Source: Candidula unifasciata (taxonomy: Eukaryota; Mollusca; Gastropoda; Stylommatophora; Geomitridae). Taken from it: a stretch of DNA of 64,000 nt. Under the pieces are notes generated by a model. The model was given only the letters and a program-made list of their open reading frames with translations, had not been told where the DNA came from and searched no databases. Shown here in pieces: positions 46,030-56,059 of this stretch (positions within the stretch are counted from its first letter, which is position 1; each line of letters starts with the position of its first letter). Where the stretch lies: contig CAJHNH020001150.1 in NCBI GenBank assembly GCA_905116865.2, positions 131,231 through 195,230 on the forward strand, given 5' to 3'. Made by a program: the position numbers and the translations under genes.

Positions 46030-48110
46030 ATTATCATTTTACATAAAGGTGTGTGTCGATATACATGTACAAGTGATTGTGTGATATGGATGTTTGAGTG
46101 CATGTGCGTGGTTGTGAATGTATAAGTGTTTGAGTATATATGAGTTTGTAAAAGTATTTGTATGCACAGGTGTCTGTGTATGTATGCGTAGGTACAGATG
46201 TTGGGTATTATGTATGTATGAGTATCTGTGTATGTATGGCAGATTGTATATTTTTGGGTGTGTAGGGTGTCTGAGGATGTATGGTGTTTGTGTATGTATG
46301 GATATGTAAGAATGTTTGGGGACATATGGGTGTCTGTGTATCTATAAGCGAGTGTGTATGATTGGGTGCCTGCGTATTATTAGGTTCTTGTGTAGGTATG
46401 GGTGTATGTCTGTTCGTGTGATCTATCTCTCTCTCTCTCTTGTCTTGTCCACAATTGCCTCACAGCGTAGTGGGGAGTGGCAGTTTTCTATCCTGGGCCA
46501 GGTATGTTGCACGTGTTGTTGTTAGTCCGTGTTGCCTCAGGATCTCTGATATATTGTCTATCCATTGTACTCTGGGTCTGCCTTTTGCTCTAGGGCAGTA
46601 GTGCTGTTCGTTGTATGCTCGTAGAGGCAGTTGGTCGGTTTGCATTCGCATCAAGTGGCCAAGTGATGTATGTGATGTATAAATTTGTTGGTTTTTGTGT
46701 GTGTTTGATGTATGATATGTGTATGCATGTGTGAGAGTGCATGTATGTGTGTGTATGAGTTTGAATGCATGTGTGAGTGTATATATATGTATATGCATGT
46801 GTGGGATTGCGTATATGGGTTTGGATGCATTTGTGTGTATGGCTGTGTACTTGTGTGTGTATTAGCACATGAGCGTATATAGTAGGTGTTTCTTTATGAA
46901 TGAGTGTACGAGTGTTTGTGCACAAAACAAATATTTATGAGTGTGTGTAAATATGAGCTGTTGTGTGTGTATGGGTATTTGTATATATTTGGGTACTTTT
47001 GGTGTTCATGCTATTGGAAATGTGTGGGTGGCTGACTGAATATATGGGTGATTTTGTATGCATGGGTGAGTGTGTATATATGGATGAGTGTGTATGCATG
47101 AGTGATTGTGTATAGATGGGTGATGATATATGGTTAGGTGCATGTCCATGTATGGGTGTTAGTGTATTTGTGGTAGTTAGTGTATGTATGGGTGTTAGTG
47201 TATGTGTGGTAGTTAGTGTATGTATGAGTGTTAGTGTATGTGTGGTATTTAGTGTATGTATGGGTGTTAGTGTATGTGTGGGTGTTAGTGTATGTGTGGT
47301 AGTTAGTGTATGTATGGGTGCTAGTGTATGTGTGGTAGTTAGTGTATGTATGGGTGTTAGTATATGTGTGGTAGTTAGTGTATGTATGGGTGTTAGTGTA
47401 GGTATGTGTATCTGTAGGTGACTGTGTATGAATAATTTATTGTGTATGTAGGGATGTTTGTGTATTATGGATCTGTATGAGAATGTATGGGGGTCTATGG
47501 CTGTATGGATGTTTGTGTATGATTAGATGCCTGTGTGTGTATGTGTGTTTAAGGATGTGTGGATGTTTGTGTGTGTATGGGTAACTGTGTGACAAGGCGC
47601 TTGTGTATATAGAGATGTTTATGTATTTATGAGTGTGTGTATATACTGTTGTTTGGGGTTTGTATAAATTTAAGTTTAAGTATGAATATGTATTCAGGTG
47701 TGGGTATATTTGGGTATGTATGAATGCGTTTGCATGTATGAGTCTATTTATGTGGATATATCGGTGTGGGTATTTTGTATAAATGTGGGTATCAGTGCAT
47801 GTGTATGTGGATGTGGATGCACATATTGTGTGCTTGTGTATGTATGTGTGCATAAAGAGGATTGTGACTGTGTGTAGGAGTGTGTTTATGAGTTTGAGAA
47901 CATGCATTTGTAGGCATAAATATGGGCACATGTATGTGTCTGTATGAGCATGAGTGCATGCATGTATTCTTATGAATATGTATATATGAGCTTGTGTATG
48001 TACATGTATGGATATGCTGGTGTCTGTGTATATGTGGGCATATAAGAGTGTATGTATACATGTATATTCAGAGTGTGTGTGTAATTGTGTATGCAAGATG
48101 CTTATATGCA
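46030..48110. repeat. GT-rich simple-sequence block, 2.1 kb
   Basis: TGTGTATGTATGGGTG-type sequence with scattered other bases; a regular 36-bp tandem (GTGTATGTATGGGTGTTAGTGTATGTGTGGTAGTTA) occupies 47150-47410. The right end meets the conserved core at 48115. Confidence 0.9.
46445..46690 (-). pseudogene. RTE-like LINE C-terminus within the GT-rich block, antisense
   Basis: The minus strand reads TSLGHLMRMQTDQLPLRAYN, KGRPRVQWIDNISEIL and RQHGLTTTRATYLAQDR in one open frame, the LGH..RM...GRPR.RW.D.I end of RTE-type RTs, followed by a simple TCTCTC tail at 46420-46445. It is better preserved than the 19590-20170 relic. Confidence 0.8.
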
Positions 48111-48114
48111 TTAT

Positions 48115-48262
48115 TTCAATATGTATACATTTTTTTAATATAAACATAACATGCATTATTGATAACATACAATTGTGGCCTGAAAGATGAGTGCTTTAAA
48201 TGGGAACATTGAAGACAGGCCTGCAAGCCCAGTTTGTAACTCTTTGAAACTGAAGTTTGTTC
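48115..48262 (-). other. Microsatellite-bordering conserved core, copy 3
   Basis: The reverse complement reads AGAGTTACAAACTGGGCTTG, then CAGGCCTGTCT, TTTAAAGCACTCATCTTTCAG and AATGCATGTTATG. These words recur in order at 50328-50450. The GT-rich block adjoins it on the left, and an A-rich GAACAAACAAACTAACG tail on the right (reverse sense). Confidence 0.7.
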
Positions 48263-48269
48263 ATTTATT

Positions 48270-48510
48270 CGTTAGTTTGTTTGTTCTTCTAGCATTGAGC
48301 TGGCATCTAAACAACTTATAGTTGTTCTTAACATGTGATAATCTATTAATCTATGCAACAAGCCTCTCCTCTTCCAATGTTGAGCTGGCATCATAACAAC
48401 TTATGGTTTTCCTAACATGTGGAACTATATTGCTAGTATGTCCTCTTCTAGTGTTGAGCTGGTATCTCAACAACCTATGGTTTTCCTAACATGTGGAACT
48501 ATATTGAATG
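48270..48510. repeat. About 70-bp tandem repeat, three copies
   Basis: Units around TGTTGAGCTGGTATCTCAAC, AACCTATGGTTTTCC and TAACATGTGGAACTATATTG. A fourth diverged pair lies at 53575-53690, beyond the LINE at 50107-53545. Confidence 0.8.
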
Positions 48511-49918
48511 ACATTCTGCCCACTCGGAAGTGTCAGTAGATATCTGCAATACAGCGGTCTCTGGGAGGCATCATCTTTTAAGATTCAAATTGCAAGGTTC
48601 ATAAGCCGGACACAGTATTGATGTGCAATAGAAGACACCACTACACAACTCAATGACAATTGCGCAGTCACTCAAATTATATGAATATTAAGAAGATAGC
48701 TGTATCAGTAAACAACTTGGAAATGATTCTGACACTGTGAGAAGTTAAATTTAGGGAGACTGTCTGTGATGCTTGTCACTACAAACTTGAGTGTCATTTT
48801 GAAGGTCACTGTCCTAACAGTTTTGTGACCACTGATGGGTGTCTTTTTCTGCTACATTCCACGATCTCAATTGTTCCATAAACACAGGTTACGATGAAGT
48901 GGATTAAATCACTTAATAGTATTGAGCCAAAGTGCAGAAAATAGAAGACACCAGCCTTAAAGACATGGCACTCCACAGACAAGAATGTTAAACTGTTCCA
49001 ACAAGTAAAATTATACAGACAGCATATTATTGATTGGATATGCTGGTATACATACATACAACTGGGGTTAGCTGGTCAATGATTCTGACAAAGGTTGTAA
49101 TCTCGCTCTGATTGAAAATGCAAAACAAGATACTACACACAGAGAAGTGGAATGAGGTGTTATTATCAGTTTCATGGAAGATAAAGCAGTGGGTGGCAAC
49201 AGAGATCAACAACAAACTTACAGTGGGTCGAGGGTCATGGAGACTCTGGGCTTTAGTGGCTAAGACTCTCGGGCAGTGGACCACACCAGCTATTCCCCCT
49301 TGTGAGTCTCTTGGTCTAGCCTTATAGGTGAAAAAGGAGCACTCAGGTGGTCAGTCCTCTGACCTGGCAAACCTTTCTACAGTCAAGACTGTTGTGCGTG
49401 ACCGAAAAGGCACAGCCTTCAAAAAGTGACCCCCCTTAACCAGGACCTTGTGGTCCTGGGACAAAACACAACGGATCTAGAGGAGACAACCTCGATAAAA
49501 AAACCTAAGCCTAAAGTGGATCTACGTGCTGAGGGGCTGAATAGCTGTGGAATAAGCAGTTGTGAATGTGAACGTCTGGTCAGTGGGAGGGCTGGCACCA
49601 GGCATATGGAATCCATAAAGACATCCATTGCCTCTTCCCTAGCAGGCAGGCTCTACTAGTGTGACTGGTTACTTCCTGCCCCATAACAACTTCAACATAT
49701 AGATGTTTCATTTTCATTTGATAAGAATTGTTGCCGGAGCTACGGAGCATATGCTCTGTGCTTAACATCATCTTCAGGAAGCAACAAAGAGAGGGTGAAG
49801 AGGAGAAAATGAGGAAATGGTGAGAAGAGAAAGCAGAGAAATAGAAGGGCAAGAGCCAGGAGATTTAGGCGAAAAACAGAAGGGCTGGGGTTCAATCATG
49901 TGAAAGTGTGTTTTTAGA
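48511..49918. other. Unassigned stretch, possibly the 5' part of the LINE on the right
   Basis: Mostly unique-looking sequence without recognisable domain. Frames at 49426-49659 (+) and 49112-49327 (+) have ordinary amino-acid composition but no known motif. The stretch could include a 5' untranslated region or ORF1 of the LINE that starts near 50107, but no zinc knuckle is seen. Confidence 0.4.
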
Positions 49919-50106
49919 ACTGTCGTAGTGCCAGACAGAGAGGGCCCATACTGTCGTAGTGCCAGACAGAGAGGGCCCATACTGTCGTAGTGCCAGACAG
50001 AGAGGGCCCATACTGTCGTAGTGCCAGACAGAGAGGGCCCATACTGTCGTAGTGCCAGACAGAGAGGGCCCATACTGTCGTAGTGCCAGACAGAGAGGGC
50101 CCATAC
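49919..50106. repeat. 31-bp minisatellite, six perfect copies
   Basis: ACTGTCGTAGTGCCAGACAGAGAGGGCCCAT in identical copies from 49919, directly before the LINE endonuclease. The copies are identical, so the array is young. Such repeats are common in LINE 5' regions, where they can act as promoters; that role is inference here. Confidence 0.95.
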
Positions 50107-50282
50107 TAGAGAGGTTAATTTACCAATTTGATATAATCATGTTTCAGGAGCTGAATGCAGATAAATATCATTGCCCTGGATATGTCAGCTACGTAAACCC
50201 TGCTGGGCATCATGGGAGACATGGGCAATGTCTGCTGGTGAAGGAGGGCTTGAAACATGTGATGTTTGATCTGAGTCTCTGG
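50107..50282 (+). pseudogene. LINE endonuclease, N-terminal part
   Basis: One frame gives YQFDIIMFQELNADKYHCPG, YVSYVNPAGHHGRHGQCLLV and KEGLKHVMFDLSLW. The FQEL block corresponds to the QET of AP endonucleases, with Leu where Thr is usual. It is cut at 50282 by simple sequence and continues at 51438 in the same frame. Confidence 0.75.
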
Positions 50283-50470
50283 AACGAACGAACGAACGAA
50301 CGAACGAACAAACGAACATACTTTATTTTTAAAGGGTTACAAATTGGGCACGCAGGCCTGTCTGACATTCGGCCCTTTTAAGCACTCATTTTTCAGAGTA
50401 CCAATGCCTGTTATCTAAAATGCATGTTATGGATATAGAATAAAAATATACAATATAGAATATAATCACT
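50283..50470 (+). other. Microsatellite-bordering conserved core, copy 4, with (GAAC)n
   Basis: Starts with six GAAC-type repeats, then AAAGGGTTACAAATTGGGC, GCAGGCCTGTCTGACATTC and TTTTAAGCACTCATTTTTCAG, the same words and order as the reverse complement of 48262-48115. It splits the LINE endonuclease. The ACAT microsatellite follows on its right. Confidence 0.7.
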
Positions 50471-50486
50471 ACATCATGTGTACACA

Positions 50487-50832
50487 ATCTTACACACTCT
50501 CCCATTCTCATACATGCACACTCATATACCGACATACCTAGCACATACATACATACATACATCCATCCATCCATCCATACATACATACATACATAAATAC
50601 ATACATACATCCATCCATCCAGAGACATACCCATACATAAATACAGACATACATACATACATACATACATACATTTTACATGTACATACATACATACATA
50701 CATACATACATACATACATACTACATACATACATACATACATACATACATACATACATACATACATACAGACATACAACATACATACATACATACATACA
50801 TACATACATACATACATACATACATACATACA

Positions 50833-50864
<32 letters not shown>

Positions 50865-51437
50865 CATACATACATACATACATACATACATCTACATACA
50901 TACATACATCATACATACATACATACATACTACATACATACATACATACATACATACATACATCATACATACATACATACATACATACATACATACTACA
51001 TACATACATACATACATACATACATACATACATACATACATACATACATACATACATACATACATACATACATACATACATACATACATACATAAACGCA
51101 TCTACATATATACAAAAACAGGACACACACATACATATATGGACATAAATGCACACACACATTCCATACATACACACCTACACATGCATGCATGCATACA
51201 CACACATACAATCACATGTGACAGGAGGGCATACTTAACACATACATACACACATCAATACATACACCTACATCTTTACACACATTCATGCTTACATACC
51301 TAAATACACACATGTACACCCACATACTTATACATCTACAAATGCATACACACATCCACAAACATGCATACATACACACACCCACATACATGCCGACACA
51401 CATTACATACATACCCACACATGCATGCATACACACA
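50487..51437. repeat. (ACAT)n-type microsatellite, about 0.9 kb
   Basis: ATACATAC runs with a few single-base indels that shift phase (TCATAC, CTACAT), giving long Tyr/Ile/His and Met/Tyr/Val/Cys frames that are not genes. It degrades into ACACACAT mixtures after 51090 and ends at the rejoined LINE. Confidence 0.95.
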
Positions 51438-52136
51438 ATGACGCTAGAGAGGTGCAGGGAATACAGGTGGAGATTGGTGGCCTGTGTTGGAACATAATTA
51501 ATGTATATGCTGCTGTGGGCTCTTTAGTTACAACACAACAGTGGGACTGGCTTAAAGACCTGGAGATGATTTCTGGCAACAGGCTCCTCATTTGGGGGGA
51601 TTTCAATGCACAGAACAATGAATGGGACAGTACTTGTAAGTTGTCCTTGCTGATGCCATGGTTGATTCAGACCTTGTCTGTTTAAATGATGCGACACCAA
51701 CTAGAATGGCAATGAGGCCCGGCGATGCAGACACAGCTATTGACCTGGCTCTGGTTACCCAGTCAGCAGTACTGGACACCAAATTCACTGTCCTGGGCGA
51801 TCATGGAAGTGACCATCTGCCATGTTCGGTATTGATTTCCAAATTCAGGAAAGTCAAGGCTTCAAGAGCTGCTAGGCCTTTCAAGTATGATCAGACTAAC
51901 ATTCTTCTTAGACTCCTCTGACAGAGGGCATGTAAGAGGGCCGGCAGATCTACTTTTGTGCAGCCTCCATGGTGGACATCAGAGGTTGAACAGGCATGGA
52001 AGTTAAAGAGAGCTGCAGTAAAGCATTTAAAGAAAGTACGACAGACAGCACTAAGCTCACAGGAGGAGTGGAAGTGTGCGGAAAGAGATGAGAGTCTTTT
52101 TAAGCGCTGTGCGGCAGAGGCCAAAAAAAGCCAAAT
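51438..52136 (+). pseudogene. LINE endonuclease, remainder, and linker
   Basis: The sequence AATGACGCTAGAGAGGTGCAG rejoins the 50282 frame. Blocks: WNIINVYAAVGSL near 51489, LLIWGDFNAQNNEWDS near 51583-51632 (GDFN catalytic), LVCLNDATPTRMAM near 51672, AIDLALVTQSAVLD near 51736, DHGSDHLPC near 51801 (SDH catalytic), then PPWWTSEVEQAWKLKRAAVK near 51963. One frameshift near 51640. The tail of the segment carries the first of two 13-bp target duplications (52124-52136). Confidence 0.85.
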
Positions 52137-52422
52137 AAGTAAAGTAAAAGTAAAGATCCCTTTACACGCTCTTAGGCGCATCGGGCATTTGGGAAGAGCA
52201 CCCATATTTTTACAGACCAATCAGCACTCGGTGGGTAATGTCGTCAGCATTACGCCGGCCGTCTTTACTTTCCCAGGACAGCCCATCCTGGTACCCATTT
52301 GAGGCTGGGTCGACCTGCGGCGTCCCATACCACGATAAAAATCCACGCAGCCCGCAGTGGGTTTCGATCGCGGTACGTTGGATTACGAGTCGGACTCGCA
52401 ACGCCTTAGCCCTGGACGCCGC
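52137..52422 (-). mobile_element. tRNA-derived SINE with 13-bp target duplications
   Basis: A 286-bp insertion between AAAAAAGCCAAAT at 52124-52136 and the same word at 52423-52435. On the minus strand it starts GCGGCGTCCAGGGCTAAGGCG, with an A-box-like GGGCTAAGGCG, then GCGATCGAAACCC as a B-box, spaced as in a tRNA promoter for RNA polymerase III. Its 3' end is a TTTACTTTTACTTTACTT tail. It interrupts the LINE linker. It is not related to the SINE-like family at 19043. Confidence 0.9.
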
Positions 52423-53545
52423 AAAAAAGCCAAATGGGAGCATTTTATTGATGAGATTGGGAGCGTTAGGACATTGGGAATGTTTTAGAGGCTACATGGG
52501 CAGATACTCAAGAAAGATCAGCCTAGAGTAGTAGGAGCAATTCATAGAGATGACGGTATGCTATTAACTACAGACAAAGAAAAGGGGGAGGCTTTCCTGA
52601 AGAGGTTCATTTCACAGACAGACCACAATAATGGAGATAACAGAGATAGAGTTAGAGAAGATCTGGCAGCCATCTTAAAGAACAAACCTTATGAAGACAT
52701 CATACAGGTGGGAGATGTAAAAAATGTTCTGAAAAGGGCGAAAGACTCTGCGCCAGGGCCTGGCGGTGTTAGATATTCCCACATGAAATACATGAGTGAT
52801 GCAGACCTGTTGGAGATGACTGCTTGCTTCAACCAGAGCATTAGGACAGCTTCATCCCCAGAAGAATGGATGCACAGCTACCTGATTCCACCTCCTAAGC
52901 CTGCAAGAATCATTCAACACTCGGGGGCTTTAGGATCATAACCCTACAAAACACTTTTGGTAAAGTGCTGGAGAAGATAGTGGCTGGTAAGCTAAAAAAA
53001 AATTTGGAACAGAGTAATCTCCTTCCACTATGATTGGGAAGTTACCGGCCGGGGAAGGACACATGGTCAAATGCAGCCACTTTTTCCTTTGATACCTTTG
53101 AAGGTTTTCAAAACAGACAGAAAAACAGTGGCAGTGGCACTTGATTTAGAAGACGCTTACAACAGAGACAGATACAGTATCTTGATGAATGCGCTTATGG
53201 AGAAGGGAGCCTGTCCTTGGTTGGTGAATTGGATAGCAGCTGTTTTGTATACTCGACGGGTAGCTCTCAGCCTGGGTTCATGGACCTCTGAACCATGTAT
53301 TATAGCTCCAGGACTACCAGAGGGATCTGCAATTTCACCTGTACTATTCAATGTTTTTACGAGCAACATTGCCTGCCTGGAAACACCTGGAGTGGGCAGA
53401 ATATTGATATTTTCAGATGATATTCTTGTATATAGGAAGGGGAGAGATCGGAATCAAAATAGCTGAAGAGTTACAGGCAACAGTAGATAAGATGATTGAC
53501 TGGTGTACAGAGCTGAGCGCCGTAATCAACCAATAAAAGGCAACC
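52423..53545 (+). pseudogene. LINE reverse transcriptase
   Basis: From the right target duplication the frame reads KKAKWEHFIDEIGS, then KEKGEAFLKRFISQTDHNNG, NVLKRAKDSAPGPGGVRYSH near 52725-52790, LLEMTACFNQSIRTA, AVALDLEDAYNRDR near 53127-53170 (first catalytic Asp in LDLEDAYN), LPEGSAISPVLFNVFT near 53310-53360 and ILIFSDDILVYRKGRDR near 53403-53450 (catalytic pair in FSDD, where FADD is usual). The copy fades after IAEELQATVDKMIDWCTEL and ends near 53545. Stops or frameshifts lie near 52490, 52940 and 53455. The RNase H region is absent. Confidence 0.85.
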
Positions 53546-53559
53546 ATCCTTAAGGTTGT

Positions 53560-53690
53560 TCCGTACATGAGGATTTATATTGCAAGTATCTACTCTTCTA
53601 GTGTTGAGCTGACATCTCAACAACTTATGTTTGTTCCTTACATAAGCATCTATTCTACTAGCATTTTACTCTCGTCAAAACAAGGTCTTG
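53560..53690. repeat. Diverged copies of the 48270-48510 repeat
   Basis: TCTTCTAGTGTTGAGCTGACATCTCAACAACTTATG matches the unit at 48270-48510. Same repeats on both sides of the LINE suggest the LINE and its companions were inserted into, or duplicated with, this repeat. Confidence 0.6.
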
Positions 53691-53800
53691 CATTGATGAG
53701 TTGGGAAGTGTTGTAGGCTGTTGATGATTAATTGTCACAAACTGTTCTATGTCAAGTGTGACACCTCTGGTCACCTCCTGTTGCTTCACCACAAAGACTG

Positions 53801-53936
53801 GTTTCAGACAGTCATAAGTACTGCTGTACTGTCTTGAGGTAGATGTTGTTGGGTACTAACATAAGATGCAGTTGCCAGACAATGGTATACTATGCTTTGT
53901 GATTCTGGCACTCCTCCTGATAGGTCATCATACATC
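53801..53936 (-). CDS. Candidate terminal exon of an antisense nested gene
   Basis: The minus strand has an acceptor (GGTATCATTTTGTTCACAG ending at 53937) followed by a frame reading GMYDDLSGGVPESQSIVYHC, LATASYVSTQQHLPQ and DSTAVLMTV, ending in TGA at 53801-53803. The first base joins the GG left by the upstream exon (54861-54680) to make Gly, so the phase agrees. The product was not recognised. No AATAAA was seen nearby on the minus strand. Confidence 0.5.
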
Positions 53937-54679
53937 CTGTGAACAAAATGATACCAGAATTAGCTAACCATTAAACACTGTACTCTGTTCACTCTCACTT
54001 CACAAAGCAACATCAGTCAAATGCTCAGATGATAATATTGGGCTAGTACAGACCCAAGAGGGCTGTATACATTTCCCAGTGACTCTTAGCAGCAAGGATT
54101 GATAGTAATCTATTCTGCCGAATACTTCTGCACTAGTGACAGTGCTAGACTGCCTATTTAGCAAAAAGAGTGCCAACAATCAGTCTTTTTCCATTACACA
54201 GTACCTATACTCACACAGACATACCAAGGATATATGAATACATAAGTAGGAAGAGCATTAAAGTATCAAAAACAGGACTCAAAATTTCCTCTACTGACAC
54301 CAGCCATTCTTTCTCTACAATGACCCAGGCGGAAGTTATGTCATTCTCTGTAACTCCAAATGCCACACTATGACTAGCATTGAACTGTGATCTGGATCAA
54401 CTCGGTCGTTCAGTTTCTTCTACATTTAATTGTATACACATGCATAGGACATGATCATCTCATATTTATAAAAAAAAAGAATACATGAAGTCCAGTCTGT
54501 CTGGACCATCCACTGAGGGAATATAAGAAGATAACCCCGATCGGCCTGTCGGTGAACGCTCTGGATTCAGTCATTAAATTGTCTGGTGGCTAAGTGCAGT
54601 TGCTTCACATAGTTACACCCGTTTTACACTCAGCAGCAGGGCAGCGTATTACAATTATATTAATCTACAATGTACTTAC

Positions 54680-54861
54680 CCATGCTTATTGGAAGTTTCC
54701 GGTGAACTGTAGACTTTCAAAGAAGGTGCTGCTAGACTTTCAAGACAAGGCGAAACCCGTCTGTATGCTGGGGAGATTGAGCCACGAATGTTAATTTCAA
54801 TTTTAGACTTGCCTAAGTCAGAAGCCGGAAGAATTCCTTCCGCGAGCAGGCGGTAGTCCAG
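54680..54861 (-). CDS. Candidate internal exon of an antisense nested gene
   Basis: The minus strand shows a strong acceptor (AGGTCTTTTTCCATCAG ending at 54862) and a strong donor (CATGG|GTAAGTAC at 54679). The 182-base exon reads LDYRLLAEGILPASDLGKSK, IEINIRGSISPAYRRVSPCL, ESLAAPSLKVYSSPETSNKH and ends in phase 2. It is hydrophilic with balanced composition, without repeats. A second donor-like AAAG|GTAAGTGA lies only 40 bases upstream of the acceptor, too close for a normal intron. No family was recognised. It lies wholly within the intron between the plus-strand exons at 45130 and 55956. Confidence 0.55.
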
Positions 54862-55190
54862 CTGATGGAAAAAGACCTTGTTACTCTTAGAAATCACTTA
54901 CCTTTGAGTCAATTCATAACTCACTCCTAATAGATTTAGGAACGAACAGTAATTATTCTGACATCTTGACCCATACCTATTAAAGAAAGACTAAATACTT
55001 AAAGTCCAAGATTTGAAAATAGCTTATTTACATAGAGGTGTACAAGATGTTTGCAGATCTAAGACCAGAGGCTGTTCTGTTGTCACACCACATTTCCTCC
55101 TCAAAATCAGGAGATTGTATCGGTACCTGCTACTAACAAGCCAGGCAAAAAACAGAATCACAGCAAAAACACTGAGCTTTTTTTTTTCAG

Positions 55191-55257
55191 TCCTGTATGC
55201 TTGACTCCACTCGTACAGGAAAAAGTTGATGTTGATGTCGAGAAGGAAAAGTTTTGA
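55191..55257 (+). CDS. Weak candidate terminal exon
   Basis: A very good acceptor tract, GAGCTTTTTTTTTTCAG, ends at 55190. One frame then reads PVCLTPLVQEKVDVDVEKEK before a TGA at 55255. The stretch is short and the frame uncertain; it could be chance. Confidence 0.2.
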
Positions 55258-55349
55258 CAAGCTTCAGGTGACCCTGCTTTCAGATGTTCAGATTCACACA
55301 GATTAGGGGAAAAAAATAGGTATCCACTTTTCCACTGTCATAATCTATG

Positions 55350-55735
55350 TTAATGATATATGTGAGGGACACAATGTTATAACTTTTGCAATAATGTTGG
55401 TCATCTTGTGTTATTGACTGAAGGTGAGGGACAGTATGCAATAACTATCGCAATTATGTTGGTCAACTGTTATTACTGACTTTGTGTGAGGGACAGTATA
55501 CAAAGACTATTGCAATACTGTTGGTCACCTTATGTTACTGACTTTGTGTGCGGGACAGTATGCAATAACTGTTGCAGTACTGTTGGTCACCCTGTGTTGC
55601 TGACTTTGTGTGAGGGACAGTATACAAAGACTATTGCAATACTGTTGGTCACCTTATGTTACTGACTGTATGTGAGGAACAGTAGGCAGTAACTTATGCA
55701 AGTATGTTTCTCACCTTGTGTTACTGGCCTTACAA
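55350..55735. repeat. 62-bp minisatellite, about six copies
   Basis: Units around GTGAGGGACAGTATACAAAGAC, TATTGCAATACTGTTGGTCAC and TTACTGACTTT at 62-bp steps (55486, 55548). It lies directly before the candidate exon at 55956. Confidence 0.9.
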
Positions 55736-55955
55736 ATTCAAATATATTTATTAAACTAATAGTAATAGTTTTCACAAAAATACTATCTTTTTCAACTTTC
55801 AGAGTTATAATTAGGATATATAGGATTGATTGTATTTTCACAAACTGTATCTTTCTTCTATTGACAACAAACATCTTTCTATCATTGACAAAAGTGACTT
55901 TACCATTTAAAACAAATATCACCATTTACAAGTGTCCTTCTACAACAATGTTCAG

Positions 55956-56046
55956 ATTCGATCTAAATGGAATTCACCCACGGAGACAACTGCCAGGAAT
56001 GATTAACCAAACAACAGATGATGATAAGCATTTTGTGATGGCTGTG
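55956..56046 (+). CDS. Candidate exon 2 of the PG-rich/ciliary-type gene
   Basis: AG of an acceptor (CTTCTACAACAATGTTCAG) ends at 55955 and a donor GTG|GTATGT follows 56046. The single base A completes the Arg codon left by the 45130 exon, and the frame continues FDLNGIHPRRQLPGMINQTT DDDKHFVMAV, ending in phase 0. HPRRQLPG gives a Pro-Gly step like those of SHIPPO-type proteins. The exon is sandwiched between a 62-bp and a 50-bp tandem array, so the sequence kept its frame amid fast-changing repeats. Confidence 0.5.
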
Positions 56047-56059
56047 GTATGTAATTTAC

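Noticed and set aside
46429..46442. TCTCTC run as a polypyrimidine tract of a splice acceptor
   Set aside because: It is the simple tail of the antisense LINE fragment and no exon follows.
47437..48168. A 243-residue His/Thr/Tyr-rich protein on the minus strand
   Set aside because: It is the complement of GT-rich simple sequence.
50386..51303. Long Tyr/Ile/His and Met/Tyr/Val/Cys reading frames
   Set aside because: They are translations of an ACAT microsatellite on both strands.
55659..55925. Minus-strand frame of 88 codons with hydrophobic stretches
   Set aside because: AT-rich and opposite to the better supported plus-strand exon; no splice signals or motif.
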